From Astropecten irregularis (lineage: Eukaryota; Echinodermata; Asteroidea; Paxillosida; Astropectinidae): a DNA stretch of 64,000 bases. The translations under genes were made by a program, and so were the position numbers. The stretch is from assembly GCA_963971285.1 (NCBI GenBank), contig OZ020258.1, positions 11,676,614 to 11,740,613 of the forward strand, read 5' to 3'. The first letter of the stretch is position 1. Every line of letters begins with the position of its first letter. The notes under the pieces were generated by a model, which saw only the letters and a program-made list of their open reading frames with translations, made no database searches and had not been told where the DNA came from. Positions 1 through 12,564 of this stretch are shown piece by piece.

Positions 1-705
1 TTTTCAATACATTGGTTGTAGGTACCAGACTAAACTTGACTAGCCAGACCAGACAAAATGGCTGACAGGCTGTTTTGAAGTTTGCAACAAACAGGTAAGA
101 AAATTGTATTTTAACTCTAAAATGTTGCACAAAATTCTTCTATCTGGGGTTTTAAGGACTCGGGAACATTTGCTGAAGGTAAAAAGTATCATTTTGGAAC
201 AGTAGAAACTATTAAGTTGTTTTTATTCCCTTTATAGGTATCGTACCCATTTGTACACCCTTGTACCTTTTTTTAATCATGAAAGAGTATTGGTGGTCCC
301 TTCCTGCACTAAGGCCAACGAAAGTTGATTAAATATTACTACTTTCTCGTCAGATTCCGCATGTGATTTTGGCCCCGCACCAAACAATTTCATTAGGCCA
401 ACATTTCATTATTTTAGCAAAACATTTTTGGAAAAATCCCGCAAACTACTCCCAAGCTATAAAAAGGATCAAAAGGTCATACTCATATTCGTAGCCAGCC
501 CATCATGTCCTTCTCTTCACAACTCAACAGAACTGATATTGGCATCAAATTCACATTTCTGGGTGAATTTAGAACCTAAATCTGTTTCAAAATGGCAGTT
601 AATGTATACATGTGTATTGGTTGCATTTTCTTCCTTGATGAAAAATAATGAATGATGAAATTAAATCCTCACCAAAATTTGATAAAAATAGCTGACAAGA
701 AACTA
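1..705. other. Non-coding stretch
   Basis: AT-rich, no repeat recognised. A donor-like AAACAG|GTAAGA at 92 could end an upstream exon, but all three frames before it contain stops. Confidence 0.4.
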
Positions 706-925
706 GGTGCCTTTACGAAATGAGGCTTTGAGGATAGGCTTGGGATTTATTTTGCTACTGTGTCCTAAATGAAATGAAGGGCTTGAGATATAATTATGGC
801 GAAGCTGGAGCCTTTCTTCCGTTCTTCGGCTTTGTCAATCTATTTGGTTTTGTGGGCCTCAAATGGCGGTAGCGAAATAGGCCTAAGTACCAAGCCTAGC
901 CTCAAGCCAGGTTTCGTAAAGGCCC
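706..925. mobile_element. MITE family K
   Basis: 220 bp with left end GGTGCCTTTACGAAATGAGGC and right end the inverse, GTTTCGTAAAGGCCC. CTAG borders it on each side. A second copy is at 62936. Confidence 0.65.
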
Positions 926-1395
926 TAGGAATCAATGGCCTAATCAGTAAAAGGAGCACTGTTTCCCAAAAAGATGTGAAAAAGTCGGAAGTGCCGAAAT
1001 GTACATTTTATTGTAATATCATGAGTCGGCGGTGGTACTGGTAGTTTGGATCAAGTGGCGAGTGAGTCAGTCCTATTTTATGGGGCAAAGTTATGGCGAT
1101 TTATGGCCCAGTTTGGATTGGAAGTTGTTTTGTGTAACTTGGCCCGAATTAAATGGAGGTAGTCAAGTAACTTGGCCTATGGGGCTATGGTACACGTGTG
1201 ATTTGGCAATTTTGAGGTTTTAAGAGCTGGCCTAGTATCTATTGGACTAATGTGGTAGTCTAGTTGTAACTTAGCCTTATTTTATGGGACTAGGATACAT
1301 AAGTAGCCTATTAGCTTGGCCCTATTTATGGGGCTGGGATAAAGACTTCAGAGGTAAAATGACTTGGATTTGAAAGTAGTCCAGTGTCTTAATTG

Positions 1396-1562
1396 CAAGC
1401 CTGGAATTAAATGGAGGCCACGGAGGCCATGGTCTTCGTTGCCCTTGTTCTTGGCGTTTGTGCCCCTTCAAATATTTCCATTGACATTATGATTTTCCAA
1501 TGGAAGTGACCTTTGCAATGGAAAAGTGGCATTGCCCTTTTCAGAACCAAATTCCTGGCCTG
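1396..1562 (-). mobile_element. MITE family F copy
   Basis: About 167 bp with CAAGCCTGGAATT at the left end and an inverted counterpart at the right. The interior has GGCACTTCCATTGGAAAATC-type sequence in reverse. It abuts a Harbinger-like copy at 1563. Confidence 0.7.
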
Positions 1563-1711
1563 GGGCCGATTTCACCAACGCTTTGGGATCATCGGTAAGG
1601 CCCAAATCCATCGCTACATGGATAATCGATCGCTACTTTGTGTAGCAATTTTCCGTTTAGCGATGGATTTGGGCTTTAGCGGTGATTGCAAAGCTTTAGT
1701 GAAATCTGCCA
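1563..1711. mobile_element. Harbinger-like MITE family C, CTG target duplication
   Basis: Ends GGGCCGATTTCACC and its inverse, flanked by CTG on both sides (1560-1562, 1712-1714). The interior is self-complementary around GCGATGGATTTGGGC. Termini and CWG target match PIF/Harbinger elements. Confidence 0.7.
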
Positions 1712-1714
1712 CTG

Positions 1715-2930
1715 GTCTTGTTTGTTTTTAATTTGATGGTGCTAGGATAGAGGCAGCCCAGTGACTTGGCCCCCGTTTATGGGAAATGAATCAGTTGCAA
1801 ACAATCTTCACCCATCCTAAGAGAAATCAGCTATTTTGCTGCCCGTTAAACCTTTAACCTTTAAACCTAGTGCATCAGCACCTGAGATGAAATATGCTAT
1901 ATTCAGCACCCATCTACACTGCAGTCCTATTACTAATACACTGTTCAGCAAGGTGCATATTGGTATGGGGCCAACTCCCCCATTAGAGACTGTTTGTCAA
2001 CAACTGGTCTTCGATTGTGCATGGTACCCTGGGAATATTTTGTGCATCTATAGGTTACCAACCAAAAATGTACTGATCAATGGTTAATGAATGTTTGCAG
2101 ACCTGTCAACCTTGCCCATTTGCACAGGATTACAGACCCACGAAATTTGAGCCAGATGGTCTGTTTATATACTCATGCCATCTACATACAATAGCACTAT
2201 GCATTAATTGATGGCACTGGCATAATAATAAACATGTACATATGGTACATGACATGTGCTCTCCTAATGGTTTATGATGTTACGTCATCAATGTAATCAT
2301 TAGGGCACTGCAAAGTCCATCATTGTTTCAGTAGGATTTGCATGGTGGAAGTAACTTAAAGGGAGCATGTAAGATTTCCAAAGATGTGCGTTTGCGCTTA
2401 AACAGAAGTGAAGGTCTTAAACTTCCTTACAGACGTTGTTTCATGTACCTTTTTACACTTTTTTCATCTGGATAGCAGAAATACGGCCGAAATAATCTTA
2501 ACCCCCCCCCTCCTCCAAATCCTTCACGGTTACACCACACTTTCAAAATGCTACTAAATCGTTTGGACGAATGATCTTTTTAAAAGACACTAAAATCTTG
2601 ATTTCCTTGAAAAACCCAGCATCTGATGAAGCAAGATTTCTCATGGTTACACTGTTTACAAACTGTTGAATCCATATTCTGTCTCAATCTCAATTTTTTT
2701 TTTTGGAAGCCTTGCAAATCCTATACGCTGTCTTGGGTTGTTGTTTTTTCGGAGACACTGTGTATAAATTCTTTCCTAGAAGAGTGCTTCGCTAAAGAAC
2801 CAGTGAGAAGAAGTCTCGACATTCTTGACATTGTTTCAGTGGAATTATTGAAATTTTCCCCAATGTGTTCTACAGAGGTGGTGAGCGGTGAGGTACACCA
2901 ACAAAATGATTTTGGTCATCTGTACCCTAT
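1715..2930. other. Non-coding stretch
   Basis: No recognisable gene or repeat. A 116-codon frame at 2626-2976 has unremarkable composition and runs into a MITE, so it is not called. Confidence 0.4.
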
Positions 2931-3226
2931 AGGGCTTTTCACACTATCCAAAATCTCAGGCTTGGAGCCGGATTGAACCCCGAGATTTGTTCAACCCATT
3001 TCACACTTGAACATTTTCAACCCCGAGCCAACCCCGGTAGGATGGCCTTGCCGGATCGAAATCAACCCAGGTAGGGAGCAGGGTTGAAAATCTCAACCCG
3101 GTTCCAAACTGCAATAGTGTGAATGTTGCATCTCTTCGATCCGGTTCAAAAACTTGCCGGGCTGAACTGGGGTGGATCCGGGTTGGTTTCAACATGGATC
3201 GAAAAGGAGATAGTGTGAAAAGGCCT
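2931..3226. mobile_element. MITE family I (AGGCCTTTTCACAC ends)
   Basis: 296 bp bounded by AGGGCTTTTCACACTATC and the inverse GATAGTGTGAAAAGGCCT. The interior is GC-richer, with repeated CAACCCGG-like words. A minus-strand 64-codon frame inside is fortuitous. Confidence 0.65.
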
Positions 3227-3243
3227 TAGTTCATCATCAGGAA

Positions 3244-3286
3244 GATGTTTACAGTACATATGATGTACATATGTACTGTAAACATC
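3244..3286. repeat. 43-bp near-perfect palindrome
   Basis: 19-bp arms 3244-3262 and 3268-3286 are exact inverses separated by 5 bp. Centred on TACATATG words. Located just right of a family I MITE. Confidence 0.9.
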
Positions 3287-3604
3287 AATCCACTAATCCA
3301 GCTGTTGTGAGACTTAATAATACCAAGTGTGCATTAAAACTCCTTTGAAAGGCTGAGGAAGATCATATTGATTTTTCTGTTCTTTTTCTGAACATTTCAC
3401 ACACTGTGTGAATTGACCTGAACTGGGTGCATGAGTATTCACCATTTACTCACCCTGATGTCAATAATTTTGAAAGAACAAAATTGAAAGAGCACTGTGT
3501 GCCTACATCATGGCATTGTTGTCCATACCTGTTATTAGATAACACGCTGCAACAGGTGTACTGTCTCTTAATAGATCCCTAACCCCCTAGGTGCATTTTA
3601 TTGT

Positions 3605-3880
3605 GACCATCCTGAATCCTCCATAATCCTCCAATGGTCATACAGTACTTCAAAAACTGCGTTCATCCTGAATCCTCCACAATCCTCCAGTGATTACACT
3701 AATACTTAAAATGAGAGGTACCTGAATCCTGAACCCTTCAGAATCCTTCAGTGGCCCTACCTTAAAAATTGCGTTTATCCTGAATCATTGCCACTCCTCC
3801 ACTGGTCCTCACTTGAAAATGACATTATATCCTGAATATAATCCTCTGAAATCCTCCAAAACTACCATAAGGATTTTTGA
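3605..3880 (+). repeat. Degenerate ~65-bp tandem repeat
   Basis: About four units built on CATCCTGAATCCTCC, ATAATCCTCCA and AGTGGTC...TACTTCAAAAACTGCG, increasingly diverged to the right. Confidence 0.7.
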
Positions 3881-3994
3881 GGATTGAGGTGGGTTAGGGT
3901 TGTTAAATATGCAAATTATATTAATTCCCCAGTTGTGATTGTTGTCATTGTTTTCCCTAAGGCACTGTTATGAGTCAATTTAATTTCCAAAATT

Positions 3995-4212
3995 GCACAA
4001 AATAAGCACAAGCAGGCATATATAAAGCAAAAGCCAGACATTTGCTACCACTGACAAATGTCATGACAAATGAGAAGGTTGTCAAAACCAATTTTCTAAG
4101 CCAAAATTACTATTTTTTTTTTTTTTTTTTTATTTCTATGTTTTACGGGTAATCGTAACCGTAACCGAATTACAGATGGGTAAGCAGTTTACAAAATTAT
4201 CCGTAAACTTAC
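3995..4212. mobile_element. Element family L, left-truncated copy
   Basis: Shares the right two thirds of the 10703 copy (AAGCAAAAGCCAGACATT-like block, a long T tract, GGGTAATCGTAACCGTAACC, CTTACAGCC). Confidence 0.5.
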
Positions 4213-4703
4213 AGCCTTAGCCTTGTTCCATTAAATGTTTCCCAGAATTGCCTTGGGTTTCAGTAGATCCAGGCTGACATTATCATTATTGTTGAAAGTG
4301 TTGGAAAGCTCAGTTATCACATTCACAGAATTTATGTGTGGCATGTTGGTATGAATTTCATTTTAGAATTAGTGCAGCTTTTCTGTGGTACCCCTTGTCT
4401 GTGGGTCACATCTCTCTTTTTTTCAATAACGCAGGAAATGCCACTGAGCTTATCTAACCTCGTCAGCAACTTTTCTCCTTTTTTTGCACTTGAACGGGAA
4501 ATAAAATGTGAAAGTGGACTAGTGGAGAGGGGAACGGTTAGCCATCTGTCCTAGGAAATTGCCCAGGAAAGGGCCTTGACACAGCCCACTGTACGCGGTG
4601 AACTCTTCCCAAATAGGAACATATTTTATAGAGTTCTCAGAGGTTAAAATTGTTCACCGCTGAGAAAGATCCTGCTAGGATCGAAAAATCAGGATATATA
4701 TCA

Positions 4704-5263
4704 CCAGGTCATTGGTTAGGGTTAGGGTTTAGGGTTAGCCGTTTGATGAGCAGTATAAAGAGGTTTATTACTTGTATTCAACAGGAAAAGTTCAAGGTTG
4801 TGAACAAGTTGGTTTTGTTACAGAAGATCACCGTGTAGAAACTGGTAATTGTTTAGGACATGTACAATGTACGTGTACAGCAATTCATTGGTGTGACTTG
4901 CAAGTTGTACTCAAAATCATTTGCACCTGTACAACAATGATTAGGCACCTATTTTTCCTTTCCTCCTGCTCGTCCCTCCCACCTTACCTCTTGTGAGATG
5001 TCAGGTCATTGGTTTGGGTTGAAGAGCAGTTTGCAGTGGTTTATTACTTGTACTCAACAGGAAAGGTTCAAGGTTGCGAACAAGTTGGTTTTGTCACAGA
5101 AGCGCATGAAGTTTGGGTCATGTTCAATGTACATGTACAGCGATTCATTGGTGTGATTTGCCAGTTGTAACTCAAAATAATTAGCACCTATAGAACAATG
5201 ATTCTAAGACGCCTATTTTTCCTTTCCTCCTGCTCATCCCTCACACCTGACCTCATGTGAGGT
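4704..5263 (+). repeat. Tandem duplication, two units of about 290 and 260 bp
   Basis: 4704-4999 and 5001-5263 align from AGGTCATTGGTT through TTTATTACTTGTA, CAAGTTGGTTTTGT and TTTTCCTTTCCTCCTGCTC. The second unit has a short internal deletion. Confidence 0.75.
4714..4738 (+). repeat. Short telomere-like tract (TTAGGG)
   Basis: About four TTAGGG-type units, one with an extra T. An interstitial tract inside the first unit of the 4704 duplication. Confidence 0.7.
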
Positions 5264-5448
5264 GGTTTCTGTATTATATTTCCCTGCAAGAAAATTGTAA
5301 CTTTAAGAAATGGTGAATTTTAAATGGGACTTCCCATCACCATCTCCTAATGGAAGCGCATGGCTCCAAACGGCACTTGTATTAGATCTTTTGGAGCATT
5401 TCTTGGCTCCATTGCAAGTAAATATTGTTCAATGGAGACTACCATCTG

Positions 5449-5692
5449 GGGCGAATTTCATAGAGCTGCTCAGCACAAATAATGCTTAGCACAAGAATAG
5501 CTTTCCCAATGAAACAAACCACCATTGAAAATTTTATTTGATATTCATGGTCAGCAAACGACAGCCAAAGAACAAAATTTGCAAGTGATACACAACACAC
5601 TGAAATTTGTTTGTAAGTCCTGTTTTTACTAAGACAGAAATGTCAGGCTTAGCGAATTTTTGTGCTATTAAACAGCTCTATGAAATTGGCCC
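5449..5692. mobile_element. Harbinger-like MITE family A
   Basis: About 244 bp with the family ends GGGCNAATTTCATAGAGC and its inverse. Flanks are CTG on the left and CAG on the right (CWG). Family A is a near-palindrome with no coding capacity. Confidence 0.7.
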
Positions 5693-5700
5693 CAGATATG

Positions 5701-5850
5701 GGGGTCGATTTCATGAAGCCCTACGATCGATCCTAACAGTTACGAAGGATAACCCGTCATATCCTACATAGGGCTGCAATGCATCATACAACCTACGATT
5801 GATAGTAAGTTATTGATAGTAAGTTACAATGAGTTTGGTGAAATTGACCC
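5701..5850. mobile_element. Harbinger-like MITE family B, ATG duplication
   Basis: 150 bp with ends GGGGTCGATTTCATGAAG and GGTGAAATTGACCC. ATG flanks both sides. The interior shares GATAACCC...CTGCAATGCATCATA with three other copies. Confidence 0.65.
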
Positions 5851-5865
5851 ATGGTTTATCATCTG

Positions 5866-5925
5866 GGTGCCCTTGGTCATTTTCTGGGTGCCCTTGGTCA
5901 TTGTCTGGGCCTCCTGGTCACTGAA
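5866..5925 (+). repeat. Short minisatellite related to the 24-bp array
   Basis: Two to three copies of CTGGGTGCCCTTGGTCATT. Same core as the arrays at 29.7 and 56.7 kb. Confidence 0.65.
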
Positions 5926-7844
5926 CACGTGTTGTGATTCGACTGACATAGAGGTACAATGTAGGCCATTATGGTTCAGAAAATCAGAAAGTTCCTTGGT
6001 CTGAAATTCACAGAGGCAATGTACTGTGCATATTTAAAGGCAATAGACTTGCCAAGCTTGGTCATTGCCTTTGCGCAGCTCAAACCAACTACCACTGACT
6101 TCTGCAAATAAATTTGAGAGACTGTGGGTTTCTAGCCCCAGTAACTGTCATATTTCCTCTGTTCACCACACTCAGGATCATTAAATCTAATTAAGTTTCC
6201 TTCCTTTTCTTAATAATTTGGTTTTGAGAATAAATTGATAATTTAAGAAATTCAGTTCCTCAAAAAGTGCGCTCTTTGAAACGTGTAACCCACACTGCAC
6301 TTTATCATGTAATGTTCACGCAGGTATCATGTAGAGAGAAAAGAAAATAGGTAACTTTGATATCATTGAGTCAATATTTGCTTTAAGAATAATAGGATCA
6401 ACTTTGATAGGTAGAGTCCATTGTCCATGTCCCATTATGTGGTCTCCTGAACAATGCAGGGCAAACTTTGCGGCCAACCACCCATGATTGCCTGGATTTA
6501 TTTGTCTTATAAACCACAGAGGTGTCATCTCTGGGATTTTTTTTTGTTCTCCCCCTGATTTTCTTGGCTTAAGAACGAAATTAGTAGGAAAAGTTGTCCC
6601 GTGTCTCCGAAGTTTGTGTTTTGACTTTTAGTTTAATAGTTAATCATGACAAACAGGTTGTCGGAAAAATTTGACATGCTCGTGTGGTGACTTAACATGT
6701 AGGCCCTAGATCATAAATATGATCAAGCACACCAGATGCTCAAACCCAAATATCCAGAAACCACTGTTGCAAAACAAGCAAACAAACACATTTTAACAAA
6801 CTAACAAACAAAACATCTATTTGTCTCTAGCTTGAAGGGCCATCAATGAACACACAACAGAATTGGATCCTAAATTACCATGACGATCAAACAATTGTGG
6901 AAACTCTTTTCCCTGCTCACTCCAGTGGCGATAACATTAGCAATCTCCACCTATTTGTTACCATGGTAACCTAAATGTCAAGAAAGCCTCCCTTTGTAGT
7001 GCAAAATGTAGAAATAATCAAAAAAAATGTGGAGCCTTTAGAAATGAAAATTTGTATCCTAGACTGCAAGGGCTTTTTACTGAAATACACCACATTTGCA
7101 GCTGAAATAATTGACATAAATACATGACACTTTGTATCAATAATTTTTGTTTAAGTAGAATTTTTATTTAGATTCAGAGTTTCACAGCTGTTAAAAAATG
7201 TGACCTGCACTCGCAATATTTGCAAAAGTCTGTTTGTCGTTTCTGCCTGGAGTGGGTTGAACTGATACTTTGGCCTAAAAAAAAAACGAACCGGCAAATG
7301 AAAAATAAAATGTCAAACAAAGTTGAGCTGAAGACCTGCTGGGGTAATTGTAATGTTTGTGCACAAGTTAAATATGGCGCAATCATTGCGGATAGCGGCT
7401 AGCCCCCCTACAATCAGCTGCTTATCGCAGATTTTTTTGATTTTTTTATTTGTTGAGTGTCATCAGCACAAAGTGGCCTTAGATAGCTTTTTTTTTAAGG
7501 AGTAGGCATCGGTATCGCACACGTAGAATTGCACGTACGTGCACAGTTTGGTCTTCACCAGGGCAAGCTGTATCAACGGGCCGGTCCCCGAGAGGAACGA
7601 CTCTTGATATCTTTTCCGTCCGAGTTTTTAAGGTGCGACACTAAAAGAACTGGTCAGATTGGGAAACAAAATTTTACCTGGTAAGTTTTTGACTCAAAAA
7701 TATGTTCATCGTTATTACTGGTTTTTTTTTTCTAATTTGTTCAAAAAAGCTGCATTTATGCCCCACAAATGTGGATAAAAATGAGCGTGTTCACTACTTT
7801 ATTAATTGTTTATGGCTCCTTCGTTAGTAACAGATTCTGTTCTA
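5926..7844. other. Non-coding stretch
   Basis: Single-copy-looking AT-rich DNA. Overlapping frames near 7174-7402 are open on both strands but have no supporting features. Confidence 0.4.
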
Positions 7845-9120
7845 AGAATCAAGTTCCAACTTCCATCACAAGGAACCAGTTCCATTTTAGGAACAAGCTC
7901 TATCCTAAGGAAAGAATTCCTGAAAGGATTCCTTTATTCCAGTTCCTGCTTAAGTTTCATGCTCATTTAAGAAACATATTAACTGCTAAGGAACAAACTC
8001 ATTCCTAATGAACATATTTCATCCTGAGAAACTGGTTCCATCCTAAGATTCAGTAAGAAACTGGGGCCAATTTCACAGCGCTGCTTAGCACAAACATTTG
8101 CTTAGCGTGACATTTCAGTCTGAATAAAAACAGGGTTAACAACCACATTTCCATATATTGTGTATCGCTTGTGATTGTTCTTTGGCAGTTGTTGACTGAC
8201 CATGAAAGGCAAATGAAATTTTAAAGTGTGGTTTTTTTTATTGGGCAAGGCATTTTTGTGCTAAGCAAATTTGTATGCTTAGCAGCGCCGTGAAATTGGC
8301 CCCTGGTTCCACCCTGAGAAACAGGTTCCAAGCTAAGGAACAGGTTCCATGCTAAGGAACAGGTTCCATTCTAAGGAACAGGTTCCATGCTAAGGAACAG
8401 GTTCCATGCTAAGGAACAGGTTCCATTCTAAGGAACAGGTTCCATGCTAAGGAACAGGTTCCATGCTAAGGAACAGGTTCCATGCTAAGGAACAGGTTCC
8501 ATTCGTAGGAACAGGTTCCATGCTAAGGAACAGGTTCCATGCTAAGGAACAGATTCCATTCTTAGGAACAGGTTCCATGCTAAGGAACAGGTTCCATTCT
8601 TAGGAACAGGTTCCATGCTAAGGAACAGGTTCCATGCTAAAGAACAGGTTCCATGCTAAGGAACAGGTTCCATTCTAAGGAACAGATTCCATGCTAAGGA
8701 ACAGGTTCCATGTTCTAGATGCAAAAGAACAGGCCCATGCAAAGGAACAAATTCCATGCTAAACATTCTTTGCAAAAGAACAAATTCTGGAACAGATTCC
8801 ATACAAAGGAACACATTCCATGGTAAGGAACATTCTGTGCAAGAGAACAAATTCTGGAACAGATTCCATGCTAAGGAACAAATTCCATGCTAAGGAACAT
8901 TCTATGCAAAAGAACAATTCCAGAACAGATTCCATGCTAAGGAACAAATTCCACGCAAAGGAACAGATTCCACGCAAAGGAACAAGTTCCACGCTAAGGA
9001 ACAAATTCCACATTAAGGAACGAATTCCATGCTAAGGAACAAAATTCCATGGTGAAGAACAGATTCCATGCTCAGGAACAAATTCCATTCTAAGGAACAA
9101 GTTCCACCTTTCGGAACAGG
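7845..9120 (+). repeat. 19-bp minisatellite with GGAACAGGTTCC palindromic core
   Basis: Most regular at 8320-8715, where CTAAGGAACAGGTTCCATG repeats about 20 times with few changes. Flanking parts (7845-8060 and 8716-9120) are degenerate (GGAACAAATTCCA, GGAACAGATTCCA). The core is an inverted repeat. A Harbinger-like MITE interrupts it. Open frames over it on both strands are by-products. Confidence 0.85.
8064..8302. mobile_element. Harbinger-like MITE family A inside a minisatellite, CTG duplication
   Basis: 239 bp, GGGCCAATTTCACAGCGC and its inverse, perfect CTG duplication (8061-8063 and 8303-8305). It interrupts the 19-bp GGAACAGGTTCC minisatellite, so it is younger than that array. Confidence 0.8.
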
Positions 9121-10212
9121 TGCCACCCAATGTGGCCTGTTCCATCAGGAGCCAGAGGGAGTAAATTTCCTAAAAACAGCCTTTAACAATTTTTTTCCCT
9201 TAAATTGTCTAAGAATGATGGATTACTTTTCCAGAGGGGCTTGTAATGAAAAGCAGCCAGTATCAACAATACATCATTTATAAGTGACAATTCAAAACCA
9301 TAAATTCAAACAACTTTTTTGCCGTACGTAATATTACAAGTTTTGGACGGGCAGTTTGCATATTTTCAAAACAATAACAGTCAACAGCAAGAGGCACACA
9401 TCGGTATGCATTTTCCGCCCCCAGAAACCCCAAAGGAACAATACCTGTTTTTGTTCTGATAAGCAGACCCACTGGACTGATAAAACAAGAAAAAAACACA
9501 GCCATTGTTCTGTTCGTTCTTTGTCAGGATTTTCCAAAGTTCGTTGTGAACGATGGTGGTTGCGTCAGATGACATAGGACTTGTAGGGCCTATACGTCAC
9601 GGCTCACAGTGTATGGGATATTTCTTCCCTGGTAGTACACACAATGCAAATTTGTTGCCAACCATTTTTGTCATAACTTGAAACCTTTATACATTGTATG
9701 CAATATTTGTTTTAACAAAGCCTTTGGAATGTACATTATTTTGCTAGGTCATCAGTTTATGTGCAGTACACACTTCTTTCTATTAGGTCCCAAACTTTTG
9801 CTCCCCTAAATTTAAAATCCAGCACTTTCACAACCGCTGATTTCTACTTGATATCTAGTTCCAAATACTTTCCTGATTGGCAAATAAATCCTTTTAATAA
9901 AGTTTTTCATTTATTATGAAGTAATAATGCGGCAGAAAGAAGATTGAAACTTGCCAGATTGAAGTTTCAGAGGTTTTTGGTTTTGGTTTTAGTTCTATAT
10001 TTCCTTGTTTGAATGCTCTTTTTGTTTCTTTTTTTGTTTCTTTTTCGTTCAGTGTTTTGGTTTTCATTGCACATACATTTCTAAATTCATTCAATCTAGA
10101 TAATGTTGTGGTTTTTTTTTTCAATTCTTTGTCCTAATCACAAGGAATGATCGTTAAAAATAATACTGAGAAATCGCGCAAACCCTTTCCTGCCGAGTGC
10201 TGAACAGTATTA
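9121..10212. other. Non-coding stretch
   Basis: Several overlapping short frames near 9278-9577 on both strands. No splice or family support, nothing recognised. Confidence 0.35.
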
Positions 10213-10437
10213 GGGCTTATTTCTAAAACGGAGGCTCATGCTGAGGCTCCGGCACCACTTTGTGAATCCATTCTAAAGTATCAAAATAAAGACTTTTTGG
10301 TGCGGTTTGGAAGTAGATTCTCTGGTTTGAAAAGGAAAACAGAGCTTCGGCTCCAATGAAAAACCACAACCTATATTTTCAGCATATGGATGCCAAAACC
10401 AGAGCCTGAGCCTGAGCCTCCGTTTCATACAAGGCCC
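10213..10437. mobile_element. Harbinger-like MITE family J, TTA duplication
   Basis: 225 bp with ends GGGCTTATTTCTAAAACGGAG and its inverse. TTA lies on both flanks. The interior is rich in GAGGCTCAGGCTC. Confidence 0.7.
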
Positions 10438-10702
10438 TTAATTGCACAGTATGTATGGCCTCTGATCTCTCAGGATCGGTGTGATTTTTTTGCTGGTATG
10501 ACTGTGATCGATGTGCTACATATATAAAGGCAATTACCAGTACACATCTCATTAAGGTCAATGTAGGGGAAAAAAGGTAATTTATATCTGCATTTAGACC
10601 TGGTTGGACACAAAATAAAATTATATGCCCAGAATGTTGCAGGTAGCTCGTTAGATGCTAATGAGCAATTACTTTCGCATTTATTGCGATTCATTTCTTC
10701 TA

Positions 10703-11084
10703 AGGCTGTATTTTGTATCCGGTTAACCGGTTAACCGACCGTTCAAAAGGGTACCCGGGTACATTTTCCCTGTTAGGTTAATCGCAAAGTATCTTTTTAA
10801 CACTTCAATAGACACAAAGAGTTCAATAATTCACAAAGAAAAAATGTCAATGATCTTTTGAAAATTGTACCAGCAGGCTTATGCAAAGCAAAGGCCAAAC
10901 ATTATGCTATGTCTACCACTGCCAAATGTTGAGACAAAAGAATGTTGTCAACCATGTTCCTAAAAGACCCAGACTTACTATTTCTTTGTTTTTCTTTGTT
11001 TTCTTTGTTATACGGGTAATCGTAACCATAACCGAAAAACAGACGGGTAACCGGTTACAAAATTATTCGTAAACTTACAGCACT
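10703..11084. mobile_element. Inverted-repeat element family L
   Basis: Left end AAGGCTGTATTTTGTATCCGG with two GGTTAACC boxes, right end GGTAACCGGTTACAAAAT-type sequence to CTTACAGCACT. About 380 bp, no coding capacity. Confidence 0.55.
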
Positions 11085-11376
11085 AATTTCTTGTGTATGA
11101 TGAGTCTAGTAAGGCCGTTGGATTCCATATAATTAAAGGTGCTGTTTGTGTCATAGGAAGAATTTAGCTTAATTTCACAAAAACAGTTTATGCCTACAGA
11201 ATGTACATTTATATTGAACATGCTCTGCTGGAGCCCTAGAAAATAGATCTAATAATTTTCCTGCTGTATGGAAAATTCAAGATGAATTGATTTTCTTTGT
11301 TCACTTTTCAATCAATTAATTCCATTATGACAAACTCTTGATTCAACAAAATCTTTTGGGTTTTTTAACTTTGGAC

Positions 11377-11745
11377 TTAAAGGTAGTGTCATACTTTGGT
11401 AAGAAACCAAAACAGAAAAGTTCACAGATTTACGTATAAATTACAGGGTATGAAGATGGTGGTGGTTGAAACATACCGATATTAAAAATGTTTCCACCTG
11501 AAATGGTGTATTTATCCAGAAATTAGTAAAACGACGACCGAAAATCTTTTTGATCTTTTAAAAGGTCAAAAATAAAAGAGAAAAGACTTAAGAAATACTG
11601 TGGCCTTTTTTCACTGTTTTCTGAAAAAGTGGGCACCGTATGGGACTGAAACTTTCACGGATGACTGTTACTGTATCTTCCTTGATATTGTTGCCCATGA
11701 GTCTGTATTTCGTTGATAAAAACCAAAGTATGATATTACCTTTTA
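11377..11745. mobile_element. TTAA-target MITE family D (Kolobok- or piggyBac-like)
   Basis: About 369 bp starting TTAAAGGTAGTGTCATACTT and ending in the inverse, AAAGTATGATATTACCTTTT. Part of the interior (TTCACTGTTTTCT...GTGGGCACCGTATGG) is shared by all copies. No coding capacity. Confidence 0.7.
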
Positions 11746-12564
11746 AGCAAAATTGCATGATCTTTTATATAAAAAAGTCTACAGTGTGCAAATGTTGCAC
11801 ATTTTGCTCTTATTCCATGAACTTCCCTGTGAAATCCATCAGTCAGTGTAAAGGTCAGAGGTCAACCATCCGTCTGGGGGAGTTTTGTCTGTCTGCCAAG
11901 AGCCTTTGGCTATCAACCTCAACCATAAAGGGGCATGGACAATCAGTTGCCCCATGAGGGTCCAACCTTGCCAGCAGTGATATAGAGACTGCATACAGTG
12001 GACAAGCCCCTTTAAAGTTTGGTAGCCATTATTTTGAAGAACTTGAAATTCTGTCAGGTTTCAGAACAATGGGGTCCACATAAATCATGTTGATGTTTTT
12101 ACTGGGAGCTGGCTGACAGAGTACAAGTTCGTTTTGAGGTTAATCTAGTATCAAATACTTTGGAAAGTTGGAACAGCTGTTTAAAGTGTTAAATTGGAAA
12201 TGCAGTTTTAACAACAACTTCATGGACACTACAACAAGAATGCTAACATTCAATTATGACATTTGATCAACACTGTAGTCTGCAGTTTTAATTTAAGCCC
12301 AGAGGTTATTTACGATGTGCTGTCTGTTTGTGTTGCAAACATGGTGTACAGTTTCTTGCTGACATTAACATTAACAGCTTCTTAGCGTGTGTTAGTCCTT
12401 CTACAATTACCTAAAAATTAACCTGCTAATACCTTTGTGTCCATAAAATGTTTTGTAGGATCCCCTCACTAACGAAACAACAACAAACAAACAAACACCT
12501 TTTTCGCTTTTCCAGTTAAGTCTTTATTTCAAGGAAAATTCACAATATATATACAAAATTTATG

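Noticed and set aside
4714-4738. Chromosome-end signal
   Set aside because: Only about four TTAGGG units inside a tandem duplication; an interstitial tract, as at 40118.
8656-9035. Overlapping frames on both strands and a CRISPR-like appearance of regular short repeats
   Set aside because: A contiguous palindromic minisatellite without unique spacers, in an animal genome.
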